Made by a program: the position numbers and the translations under genes
Shown: piece after piece, positions 57,452 to 64,000 of the stretch
Layout: every line of letters starts with the position of its first letter
Position numbering within the stretch: the first letter of the stretch is position 1
The notes under the pieces: generated by a model
Told to the model about the DNA's origin: nothing
Seen by the model: the letters and a program-made list of their open reading frames with translations, nothing else
The model's database searches: none
Source of the DNA: Legionella taurinensis
GTDB taxonomy: Bacteria; Pseudomonadota; Gammaproteobacteria; Legionellales; Legionellaceae
Direction of reading: 5' to 3'
DNA length: 64,000 nt
Assembly: GCF_900452865.1 (NCBI RefSeq)
Contig: NZ_UGOZ01000001.1
Location: forward strand, 1,612,001 to 1,676,000

Positions 57452-57730
57452 TTATTTAGCTGAAGAAGGTTGCGCTGGCGGTGTCAACTGGCCGCCGACT
57501 ATCCGCTCACAGACACCGGATGGCAGCAGAATAAAGGCATCGGCCTGTCGATCTTGGGTGGATGAACCAGCGCAGGAGGCTTTGGCCGTTGAACAATCAT
57601 TCATGCCGGCCTTGACAATCCCATAACATTTTTCGCTGGGGGCTGGCGCCGATTCGGCCATAACCGAGTGATTGACTGTGGCGGCTATAAACGCACCGAT
57701 GGCTGAGCGGATTATTTTTTCTTTGTTCAT
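57452..57730 (-). CDS. bufA1: DUF2282 peptide, BufA1-type bufferin precursor
   Basis: A 92-residue exported peptide. The start at 57730 (MNKEKIIRSAIGAFIAATV) gives a Sec-type signal with cleavage after VMA; the longer frame to 57838 lies inside bufC. The mature peptide has four cysteines at 35, 46, 53 and 74 in the DUF2282 pattern EKCYGIVKAGMNDCST, ASCAGSSTQD, SGVCERIVGG. In Caulobacter, BufA1 peptides are modified at the two central Cys to thiooxazoles by BufB/BufC and bind copper in the periplasm (recent literature, from memory). Gene order bufC then bufA1 and 5-base spacing support the assignment. Confidence 0.85.
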   Translation of the reverse strand: MNKEKIIRSAIGAFIAATVNHSVMAESAPAPSEKCYGIVKAGMNDCSTAKASCAGSSTQDRQADAFILLPSGVCERIVGGQLTPPAQPSSAK

Positions 57731-57735
57731 GTGAA

Positions 57736-58530
57736 TTAGTCCTTGTATGAAAAGCTTACAATGGTCTGTGACTGCACCCATTTCTGCAGCAGGTTGGCAG
57801 CGCGTAGACCCACCTCGTTCTCGTTGTGCCATTGACACAAACCCAGGCAGATCTCGCCAAAGGCTTGCCCCTGTTGTAATGCACTCATTGCCCAGGTTTC
57901 ATCCGGTGCCATCAGGTAAAAACGATTACTGTACGCCTGCCGCCAAAGCAGCCAGGATTGCCTGTCATTTTTGCTGGCGGCAGGAGGATCTTCTTCCCGA
58001 TTAAGGGCTTCCCAAAGGGCCGTGGCATTCCATGACAGGGCCAGGGTTTGCAGCGACGGATGCGTTTTAAAGCGGAGGTTTTCCCAGTGTTCAGGCGGGA
58101 TCAGAGCCATCTCGTCCAAGGTCACTGCCGAGGCGTCTTTTGCGTCAAACGCCAGCGCCATGGCCCATTCAAATTCAGCCAGTTCGGCAATCATGCCGTA
58201 GTCGTCAGACAAATGGCTCGCTAAAAAATGGGCAAACTGGTGGCCGAACCAGCGAATGGAGCGATTCGACGAAGGGTATTTTGCTGAATACTCTGAACCG
58301 AAACGCGCGAATGCCTCTTCACCGAGATACCGTTTCAGGCAGGGGAAATTATTCGATAACGCATCCAACAAACGCATTTGATAGGCCTCTTTGTAAATGC
58401 GCGCCCGCGTACTGGCCGAAACGGTTGGGGTGGAAACAATGATGTCTTGTAACGCATGACCGGTAAAATCAGTGTCCTTCGCCAATAGATAGGCCTGCAC
58501 TTGCCGTTGAATAGCCGAAAGAGTAGTCAT
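57736..58530 (-). CDS. bufC: DUF2063 protein, BufC-type partner of the iron oxidase
   Basis: A 264-residue cytoplasmic protein with the DUF2063 N-terminal helical domain (about 5-95): [48 protein letters not shown]. The C-terminal domain (about 130-264) carries [16 protein letters not shown]. Relatives of MbnC and BufC bind the DUF692 oxidase and present the precursor peptide. It overlaps the DUF692 gene by 4 bases (ATGA), so both are translationally coupled. Confidence 0.88.
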   Translation of the reverse strand: MTTLSAIQRQVQAYLLAKDTDFTGHALQDIIVSTPTVSASTRARIYKEAYQMRLLDALSNNFPCLKRYLGEEAFARFGSEYSAKYPSSNRSIRWFGHQFAHFLASHLSDDYGMIAELAEFEWAMALAFDAKDASAVTLDEMALIPPEHWENLRFKTHPSLQTLALSWNATALWEALNREEDPPAASKNDRQSWLLWRQAYSNRFYLMAPDETWAMSALQQGQAFGEICLGLCQWHNENEVGLRAANLLQKWVQSQTIVSFSYKD

Positions 58531-59378
58531 GATACCGGTTCCCTCGCCAGGCAGCGGGCGGTAATGGCCCTGGCCCTGTTCAATTCATTCAGCAACTCAC
58601 TGAGCGGCGGGATATGATCATCCCGTTCAATCAGGGTAGAAACCTGGCCAAAACGCTCAATCACCTGAGCATAGAGCGCCCACACGTCGTCACATACCGG
58701 TGCGTCATGCGTGTCCACAATGTAATTCCCCTGGTGCGAGTGGCCTGCCAGGTGGATTTGCTTTACCCGTTCATGCGGGAGGGCGTTCAGGTAGGTGAGG
58801 GGATTAAACTGATGATTGACCGAACTGACATACACATTGTTGACGTCAAGCAACAGGTAACAGTCAGCCCGCTGGCTTATCTCATTGATAAATTCCCATT
58901 CTGGCATTTCGGATGTGGTGTAGGTGAGGTAACTTGAGACGTTTTCAATTAACAACTGCCTTCCCAGGTAATCCTGTACCTGTTTGATGCGCGAAACAAT
59001 ATGATCGATCGCGTCCTGCGTGTAAGGAACCGGCAGCAAATCATGCATGTTCAGGTGGTCAACGCCAGTCCAGCACAAATGATCGGAAATCCATGCCGGC
59101 TCGATGTGTTCGGCCAATCGTTTTACCTGGCTTAAGTAGTCCCAATCCAAGCCATCCATGCTGGCAATGGAAAGGGAAACACCGTGCATGACCAGCGGAT
59201 AGTGTTGTCTGATTTCGTCAAGAAAATAATGGGGTTTGCCGCCGGGAACCAGGTAATTTTCCGTAATGATTTCAAACCAGTCGACCCTGGGTTTATGGTG
59301 TAAAATATCAAGGTAATGTTCAGTCCGAAGCCCCAGGCCAAATCCAAGGAAAGGAAAACGATAGTCAGAGGAAGTCAT
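58527..59378 (-). CDS. bufB: DUF692 multinuclear non-heme iron oxidase, BufB type
   Basis: A 283-residue TIM-barrel MNIO enzyme of the MbnB/BufB/TglH/ChrH family, which uses a di- or tri-iron centre and oxygen to modify Cys residues of RiPP precursors. The iron-site motifs are all present: IITENYL (Glu), VMHGVSLSI (His), ISDHLCW (Asp, His), [10 protein letters not shown] (Glu), [10 protein letters not shown] (Asp), IHLAGHS (His), DTHDAPV (Asp, His), and [11 protein letters not shown] (Glu). The two flanking exported Cys-rich peptides are its likely substrates. The ribosome site is weak; the start follows a hairpin after bufA2. Confidence 0.93.
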   Translation of the reverse strand: MTSSDYRFPFLGFGLGLRTEHYLDILHHKPRVDWFEIITENYLVPGGKPHYFLDEIRQHYPLVMHGVSLSIASMDGLDWDYLSQVKRLAEHIEPAWISDHLCWTGVDHLNMHDLLPVPYTQDAIDHIVSRIKQVQDYLGRQLLIENVSSYLTYTTSEMPEWEFINEISQRADCYLLLDVNNVYVSSVNHQFNPLTYLNALPHERVKQIHLAGHSHQGNYIVDTHDAPVCDDVWALYAQVIERFGQVSTLIERDDHIPPLSELLNELNRARAITARCLAREPVS

Positions 59379-59395
59379 ACATAGTCCGGCTTGAA

Positions 59396-59417
59396 ACCAG
59401 GTGGTTGCCCACCTGGT
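59396..59417 (-). promoter_or_regulatory. Intercistronic hairpin between bufA2 and bufB
   Basis: A perfect 9-bp stem (ACCAGGTGG / CCACCTGGT) with a TTGC loop lies between the precursor stop and the enzyme start, without a T run. It is probably an mRNA stabiliser or partial terminator that raises precursor over enzyme levels. Confidence 0.6.
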
Positions 59418-59423
59418 CAGAAA

Positions 59424-59675
59424 TTATTCCGCTTTTCCACCGACTTGTTTGCATTGTTCAGCCGTCAGATCAACATAGCCTTTACCTTTGCAGCTGTTTT
59501 GCCCTTTGCAGGCATTTTCACTGGTTTTGCAATTGCTTAACCCTTTGCAGGCATTCACACCCTGGCACTTTACCGTGGCTGATGCCGTATCAGCGCTTGC
59601 AACAGAAGGGGTGAGAGAGAAAGCAGCGGCGGCAGTCATGGCTAATGCTGCACCCGTTAATTGTAATTTCTTCAT
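59424..59675 (-). CDS. bufA2: Cys-rich exported peptide, BufA2-type bufferin precursor
   Basis: An 83-residue peptide with signal MKKLQLTGAALAMTAAAAFS and cleavage near ASA|DT. The mature part is Lys/Gly/Asn-rich with six cysteines at 37, 43, 49, 56, 62 and 75 in a quasi-repeat (NACKGLSNCK, NACKGQNSCKGKGY). This is the layout of the BufA2 precursors and of related copper-binding RiPP precursors with CKG/KCG repeats, and differs from the four-Cys DUF2282 peptide downstream. AAAAAAGGA precedes the ATG. It is the first gene of the operon behind a Fur-box-like site and promoter. Confidence 0.85.
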   Translation of the reverse strand: MKKLQLTGAALAMTAAAAFSLTPSVASADTASATVKCQGVNACKGLSNCKTSENACKGQNSCKGKGYVDLTAEQCKQVGGKAE

Positions 59676-59728
59676 AAAATTCCTTTTTTAGTAGTGGAAA
59701 TGGCCGGGCAATCTGATCCCGTTTCATT

Positions 59729-59757
59729 AATTTAAAATGAATACAACAGTTTAGCAA
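59729..59757 (-). promoter_or_regulatory. Putative sigma-70 promoter of the bufferin operon
   Basis: On the minus strand, TTGCTA (59757-59752) and TAAATT (59734-59729) are 17 bases apart, each 4/6 to consensus. The start of bufA2 lies about 54 bases downstream. The adjacent Fur-box-like site would overlap polymerase contacts upstream of -35. Confidence 0.55.
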
Positions 59758-59759
59758 GA

Positions 59760-59778
59760 GAAAATGATTCTCATTTAG
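59760..59778 (-). promoter_or_regulatory. Fur-box-like sequence upstream of bufA2
   Basis: The 19-mer CTAAATGAGAATCATTTTC on the minus strand matches the Fur consensus GATAATGATAATCATTATC at 14 of 19 positions. It is 2 bases upstream of the -35 element and overlaps the 3' end of the MFS gene. A match this good beside a metal-related operon is suggestive; binding is untested. Confidence 0.65.
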
Positions 59779-60952
59779 CTTCTGCTTCCTTACAAAAATA
59801 ACTGGATGCCAAACAAAGCAGCGAACAGAAAAAGAAGCTGTAAGGGAAAACAAGCGGCTCATTAACCAGTAACACGCCAACCACTCCGCCCAGGACTGCC
59901 GAGATCGAATTTCTGACGGTATTGAGCAGGGCAATGGCTGTGCTGGTCTCGTGCGTGTAATTGGCTATGGCTAAGGAAAAAGCAGGAGGATTGGTCAGCG
60001 TCACACCCACGTTAATGAATAAAAGCGGCATAAGGCTCCAAAGCGTTAAGCCCTGCTGATAAAATAAAATCAGGCAAAGCAGGGATCCAAAGACCATAAT
60101 CCAGCTACCCTGACGTATGCTGGTGGTTAAACTCTGACTTCTCCGCAAGTAAATACCTAAAAAATTACCGCCAATCAGGATAAAACCATTGCTGGCGAAG
60201 AGAATGGAGAACCAGAAGGGAGACATACCCAGATTATCAATCATGAGGTAGGCTACATTGATAACGGCGATCATCACGCAGGAAAACGCAGCGGTAATAA
60301 TGGCCGTCGTAATCCACAGCTGCCGATGTCCCGCCAGCTTGCGGTAAGACAGCAACGAGGTTTTAAAGGTTAAGCGATGGGGTTTTCGCGACCAGTAGAC
60401 CGATTCACGCACCAGGGGAGAAACCAGAAGCAGCAAAATGATCGCAACCAGCAGCATAAAAAGAAAATCTGCCCGCCAGCCAAAATGGACAAAAATAAAA
60501 GAGCCGAGCAAAGGGGCAAAAATCGGGGAGACTGACACAATCATGGAAATATGCGACAGCAGGCGGGCTCTGGCGGTATTGTCTTCCTCATCACGAGTAC
60601 AGGAAAAAGCAACAATGTGGGCACAACACACCGCAAATCCCTGCAGGCCCCGCCCAAGAATAAGGATTTCAATGCTCGGCGCCAGCATGCAGGCGATGGT
60701 GGCCAGCAGGAACAGGTAAAAACTGAAGCGCAACACACTGCGTCGGCCGTAGTGATCCACCAGCGGCCCCCAAAAAAGCTGCGACAAGCCAAAAACAAAG
60801 AAAAATAAGCTTAAAGTTAACTGACCGAGTGCATGACTTGTATTAAAATAGGTGGTGATAGCCGGCAGGGCAGGCTGATACAGATCAAAGACAAGCAGAG
60901 AAAAGGCAGACAGGGAAGCCAGATAAAGAAAAGGGGTTTTAGTCAAGTGCAT
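59771..60952 (-). CDS. Bcr/CflA-type MFS efflux transporter
   Basis: A 393-residue inner-membrane protein with 12 helices. The DHA1 signature is GPLVDHYGRRSVLRFSFYL after helix 2, the Bcr/CflA-like D-x-Y-x-P-A-L (FDLYQPALPAI) in helix 1, and RGLQGFAVCCAHIVAFSCTRD in helix 4, SVSPIFAPLLGSFI in helix 5. These transporters export drugs or small metabolites. It lies 95 bases upstream of bufA2 on the same strand, separated by the promoter, so read-through is possible but it is probably a separate unit. A role in siderophore or peptide export is speculation. Confidence 0.85.
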   Translation of the reverse strand: MHLTKTPFLYLASLSAFSLLVFDLYQPALPAITTYFNTSHALGQLTLSLFFFVFGLSQLFWGPLVDHYGRRSVLRFSFYLFLLATIACMLAPSIEILILGRGLQGFAVCCAHIVAFSCTRDEEDNTARARLLSHISMIVSVSPIFAPLLGSFIFVHFGWRADFLFMLLVAIILLLLVSPLVRESVYWSRKPHRLTFKTSLLSYRKLAGHRQLWITTAIITAAFSCVMIAVINVAYLMIDNLGMSPFWFSILFASNGFILIGGNFLGIYLRRSQSLTTSIRQGSWIMVFGSLLCLILFYQQGLTLWSLMPLLFINVGVTLTNPPAFSLAIANYTHETSTAIALLNTVRNSISAVLGGVVGVLLVNEPLVFPYSFFFCSLLCLASSYFCKEAEAK

Positions 60953-61018
60953 GATCTCCGGGTGACCTCACAAGGCAACGCCCAAGCATAACGTAAAACA
61001 CGTAAAAATGGATAGATT

Positions 61019-62131
61019 ATGAATTTATTTATTGGACTCATGTCCGGAACCAGCATGGATGGTATCGATGCCGCCCTGGTGGATTTGTCCACTCAGACCT
61101 TGATTGAGGGCCTGACCATTCCCTACAGTTCATTGGCGCGTGATGCGATTCAGGACGTGCTGGAAGGTCGCCACACGCTGGGTTCTTACAGCCAGTTAAA
61201 TACCCTGTTGGGACGGGAATTTGCAAAGGCTGTACGCCAGTTACTCAAACAAACCGCGGTCCCTCACAATCGTATCAACGCCATAGGCAGCCATGGTCAG
61301 ACACTGTGCCACAATACTCAGGCGGCCGTTCCCTACACGGTGCAATTGGGGTGTGGCCATACCATCGCTGAATTGACGGGCATTACCGTGGTGGCTGATT
61401 TCAGAACGCGGGATTTGGTGCTGGGCGGGCAAGGTGCACCGTTTGCACCGATTTATCACCAGGCCTTGTTTAGTCATTTGCCCCTTCCTCTGGCGGTGGT
61501 CAATGTTGGCGGCATAGCCAATCTGACCTGGTTAAACAACCACGAAGTCAGCGGTTTTGATACAGGACCTGGGAATTGCCTGATGGACGCCTGGATAAGC
61601 AGGCATCAGCATCAGCCCTTTGACCGGCATGGGGCATGGGCGGCCAGCGGCACGGTTATTGATGAGTTATTGCACAGCTTGCTCGCCGATCCTTATTTTA
61701 ATCAACCGGCGCCTAAAAGCCTGGGTAAGGAGTATTTTAATGACGAATGGCTTCACTCCCGGCTTAAACCCCGTTACCTGCCACAGGATGTTCAGGCTAC
61801 TTTGCTGGCTTTTACCGCGGTGACTATTGCTGACAGCATCAGAGCACAGACGATAACACCAAATCAGGTGCTGATTTGCGGCGGCGGTGCCCATAACGAT
61901 CAGTTGTTAAGGGTGTTGCAGCAGCAGCTCCCGGAAATCGAGGTACAGAGCACCGCAAAGACCGGTATTAATCCTGATTTTATTGAAGCGCAATTGTTTG
62001 CCTGGCTCGCAGAAAAAACCTTAAGCGGCACCCCGCTGGACTTAAGTCAGGTGACAGGGGCCAAAGGCCGGGCAGTACTGGGGGCCATCTATGCGGCGGG
62101 GATTGACAAACGAATTTCCGTTGAGGTGTAA
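61019..62131 (+). CDS. anmK: Anhydro-N-acetylmuramic acid kinase (AnmK)
   Basis: A 370-residue enzyme that hydrolyses and phosphorylates 1,6-anhydroMurNAc for cell-wall recycling. Signatures are LFIGLMSGTSMDGIDAALVD (ATP), IGSHGQTLCHNTQ, VADFRTRDLVLGGQGAPFAP, the catalytic Asp in FDTGPGNCLMDAW, and VLICGGGAHND. It is divergent from the MFS gene and followed 12-30 bases later by another MFS carrier. Confidence 0.96.
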   Translation: MNLFIGLMSGTSMDGIDAALVDLSTQTLIEGLTIPYSSLARDAIQDVLEGRHTLGSYSQLNTLLGREFAKAVRQLLKQTAVPHNRINAIGSHGQTLCHNTQAAVPYTVQLGCGHTIAELTGITVVADFRTRDLVLGGQGAPFAPIYHQALFSHLPLPLAVVNVGGIANLTWLNNHEVSGFDTGPGNCLMDAWISRHQHQPFDRHGAWAASGTVIDELLHSLLADPYFNQPAPKSLGKEYFNDEWLHSRLKPRYLPQDVQATLLAFTAVTIADSIRAQTITPNQVLICGGGAHNDQLLRVLQQQLPEIEVQSTAKTGINPDFIEAQLFAWLAEKTLSGTPLDLSQVTGAKGRAVLGAIYAAGIDKRISVEV

Positions 62132-62161
62132 TGTGCGTTTTAATTGCATGAAGACGCCATT

Positions 62162-63442
62162 TTGAGTACACGAAAGTTAGATTTTCAACAGCACAGCCAA
62201 TTCAGTGCGTATGTCGTTTTTTTATTGTCCGCCACATTCTACCTGTATGAGTTCGTTCTCCAGGTAGCGCCCGGCGTTATGGCGGAATCCATGATGCAAA
62301 CCTTCAAGGTGAGCGCTGCCGGTTTTGGTATTGTGTCTGCCTTTTATTTTTATGCCTATGCCCCCATGCAGTTGCCAGCCGGCGTGCTGTTTGATCGTTA
62401 CGGCCCGCGTAAATTGATGACTTATGCCTTGATTCTCTGTGCCCTGGGCTCTTTCTTTTTTGCCTCGACGGACAGCCTGTTTACGGCCTCACTGGGGCGT
62501 TTTCTTATTGGCATTGGTTCGGCCTTTTCCTTCATCGGTGTCCTCGTCCTGATTTCCAGATGGTTTCCGCCGCAACAGTTTGCCCTGCTGGCGGGCATTG
62601 CTCAATTAATGAGTTCTGTGGGTGCCATGTTCGGTGAGATGCCTTTGGCTGCATTGATCGAAGCCGTGGGTTGGCGCAATGCCAGTTTTATTCTGGCGGC
62701 TGTTGGCTTTCTTCTGGCAGCCTTAATCTGGTTTATTATTCGGGATTATCCCCATCAACCGACTCAAACCCCACCGAAGAGGGCCTTTATTGATGAATGG
62801 AAGCGGTTGCTGAGTGTCTGGCGTCAATCCTACACCTGGTATACAGGCGCTTATGCCTGCACTATCTGGACGCCCATCGCGGTGTTTGCCGCCTTATGGG
62901 GTGTACCCTATTTACAGCAAAAGTTTCAGATAAGCGTGATTGCCGCTTCCGGTTTATGCAGCATGATCTGGTTGGGTATTGGTGTTGGCAGCCCGCTCCT
63001 GGGGTGGGTCAGTGATCGCATTGCCAGCCGCCGTATTGCTTTAGGCTTGAGTTCGGTTTTTGGCTTGGGCGCGACCCTGTTCCTGCTGTATGTCCCCAAC
63101 GTTTCTCTGGGGGCAATGTATTTCGTCCTGTTCATGCTTGGCATGGGTGCGGGTGGGCAAACGGTTAGTTTTGCTGTGATTAAAGACAATAATCCACCCG
63201 AACTGGTCGGTACTGCTTCCGGATTTAATAATTTATCCGTGTTAATCGGCGGCGCGGTATTTCAGCCATTGGTTGGTGTGTTTCTACACCAGAGCGAGGG
63301 CTGGTATAAGGTGAATGGTGTTCATGTCTACACCGTCGCCAGTTATAACAAGGCCTTGCTGGTCATGCCATGCTGTTTCCTGCTCAGTCTTCTCATTACG
63401 CTCTTTTTCCTTAAGGAATCACACCCTGGGCGTCATGGCTAG
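62162..63442 (+). CDS. MFS transporter, Pht-like
   Basis: A 426-residue inner-membrane protein with 12 helices. The start at TTG 62162 (MSTRKLDFQQHSQFSAYV) or TTG 62144 cannot be separated; neither has a strong ribosome site. Helices 1-3 show FYLYEFVLQVAPGVM and PAGVLFDRYGPRKLMTYAL, and the C-terminal half has LGWVSDRIASRR, GMGAGGQTVSFAVIKDNNPPELVGTASGFNNL. This pattern recalls the Legionella/Coxiella phagosomal transporter (Pht) group, which take up amino acids or nucleosides. The substrate is not readable. Confidence 0.8.
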   Translation: MSTRKLDFQQHSQFSAYVVFLLSATFYLYEFVLQVAPGVMAESMMQTFKVSAAGFGIVSAFYFYAYAPMQLPAGVLFDRYGPRKLMTYALILCALGSFFFASTDSLFTASLGRFLIGIGSAFSFIGVLVLISRWFPPQQFALLAGIAQLMSSVGAMFGEMPLAALIEAVGWRNASFILAAVGFLLAALIWFIIRDYPHQPTQTPPKRAFIDEWKRLLSVWRQSYTWYTGAYACTIWTPIAVFAALWGVPYLQQKFQISVIAASGLCSMIWLGIGVGSPLLGWVSDRIASRRIALGLSSVFGLGATLFLLYVPNVSLGAMYFVLFMLGMGAGGQTVSFAVIKDNNPPELVGTASGFNNLSVLIGGAVFQPLVGVFLHQSEGWYKVNGVHVYTVASYNKALLVMPCCFLLSLLITLFFLKESHPGRHG

Positions 63443-63446
63443 CTGA

Positions 63447-64000
63447 CTACAGATTGAGCGCGGCAAATTTCTCCATGCCGCGCTGACAGTATGAATAAAG
63501 CTCCCGGGTGCAGTCTTCCCGTGATTTTCTCGAAATTTTTTTGTATAGGGAAAAGACATAAGACGACGACGGCTTGAATTTGGTCTCTTTTAGAACATCC
63601 GGGTTATCGATCATCTGCAGCAAATGGCTGATAGACAAATACAGCGCAAAGCGCACAAAATTTTCAAATGGGCTATCGCTGTACGGCAAAGCCTCCAGAT
63701 AACGAATGGCTGGAAGCGCATCGTTAACCAGGGCGTCTTTACATAGAATATTTAATGACTGCAGAGGGGAATGGCTTGCAGTGATGCTCTCAGGCCAGCG
63801 GTTTTTTTTTAAAATAAACGTGTCTTCATAATAATCACGTAAGTTATTGGTTTTTTGTAATAATAATCCCACGTGCCTGCTTGAGGCCATCAGTTCTTCC
63901 ATACCGCCGCTTAATTGATAACTATAAAATAACAGGCTGGTTAAAAATTCACCCACGATCCCCGCGGAGTAATAACAATAGTCATTCATAGCCGCCACAT
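63447..64000 (-). CDS. Squalene/phytoene synthase family protein, 5' partial
   Basis: The C-terminal about 184 residues; the frame is open to the right edge, so the GTG at 63998 is not necessarily the start. Visible family elements are YCYYSAGIVGEFLTSLLF and LLLQKTNNLRDYYED, the second Asp-rich motif (NxxRDxxED) that binds the diphosphate through magnesium. The first Asp-rich motif would be off the window. Such enzymes join two prenyl diphosphates head-to-head; the sequence looks squalene-synthase-like (FDFT1-type). It is convergent with the MFS gene, with only 4 bases between. Confidence 0.82.
   Translation of the reverse strand, partial: VAAMNDYCYYSAGIVGEFLTSLLFYSYQLSGGMEELMASSRHVGLLLQKTNNLRDYYEDTFILKKNRWPESITASHSPLQSLNILCKDALVNDALPAIRYLEALPYSDSPFENFVRFALYLSISHLLQMIDNPDVLKETKFKPSSSYVFSLYKKISRKSREDCTRELYSYCQRGMEKFAALNL

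Noticed and set aside
57452-57838. Longer N-terminus for the DUF2282 peptide
   Set aside because: The extra 36 residues lie inside bufC, and the signal peptide begins at the internal Met (57730).
59771-60952. Assignment of the MFS gene as the legiobactin exporter LbtB
   Set aside because: It is near a Fur-like site, but the site lies at its 3' end and no siderophore synthetase gene is adjacent; only the Bcr/CflA family call is supported.

Overview
The window reads as a chromosomal segment of a Legionella-type gammaproteobacterium (order Legionellales). The support is gene content: a six-gene gspF-K (lsp) type II secretion block next to glnA, an EnhA-like L,D-transpeptidase, an eight-repeat Sel1 protein of the LpnE/EnhC type, a Pht-like MFS carrier, a GnnA-like oxidoreductase beside lpxB, and effector-like genes near tatD. 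By eye the GC content is nearer one half than the roughly 38% of L. pneumophila, so a less-studied relative is likely. This assignment is inference; no search was run.

Layout. 1-6100: 3' end of a thiolase, a Sel1 protein, a GNAT protein, an APC permease and an exported tandem ABM-like protein. 6128-10160 (minus): gspF-G-H-I-J-K. 10258-15740: glnA, a DUF4124 protein, htpG behind a heat-shock-like promoter, fis, an HdeD-like membrane protein and a small orphan. 15987-24298: an accessory stretch with an RTX/cadherin-like repeat protein, an exported hypothetical, a LuxR-type regulator, a GH18 chitinase and a PAS-kinase-receiver-GGDEF-EAL protein. 24528-32666: envelope and ribosome housekeeping (lpxB, gnnA-like, rnhB, rodA, mrdA, rlmH, rsfS, a POT transporter). 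32828-39392: a tight unit hutU-hutH-aldehyde dehydrogenase-SDR-rnhA-dnaQ. 39667-42209: L,D-transpeptidase, an orphan, erpA, mnmA. 42317-52007: the classic yceD-rpmF-plsX-fabH-fabD-fabG-acpP-fabF-mltG-tmk-holB-pilZ-tatD run. 51988-55665: effector-like genes, namely a PP2C-like protein with a small partner and a Fic-like gene broken by a frameshift.

The most interesting system is the minus-strand operon at 55733-59675. A six-cysteine exported BufA2-type peptide is followed by a DUF692 multinuclear iron oxidase (BufB), its DUF2063 partner (BufC), a four-cysteine exported DUF2282 peptide (BufA1), then YceI, cytochrome b561 and a second YceI. This looks like a bufferin (copper-binding, cysteine-modified RiPP) locus with two different precursors sharing one modifying pair, fused to a periplasmic redox/lipocalin module, behind a good Fur-box match. 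A Bcr/CflA-type MFS gene lies just upstream on the same strand. The right edge (61019-64000) holds anmK, an MFS carrier and part of a squalene/phytoene synthase family gene.

No tRNA, rRNA, insertion sequence or CRISPR array was recognised, and no gene-free stretch exceeds 300 bases. The longest are 39393-39666 (hairpin-rich, possibly an unrecognised RNA), 15741-15986 (one palindrome), 14613-14842 and 24299-24527 (promoter-like AT-rich leaders).
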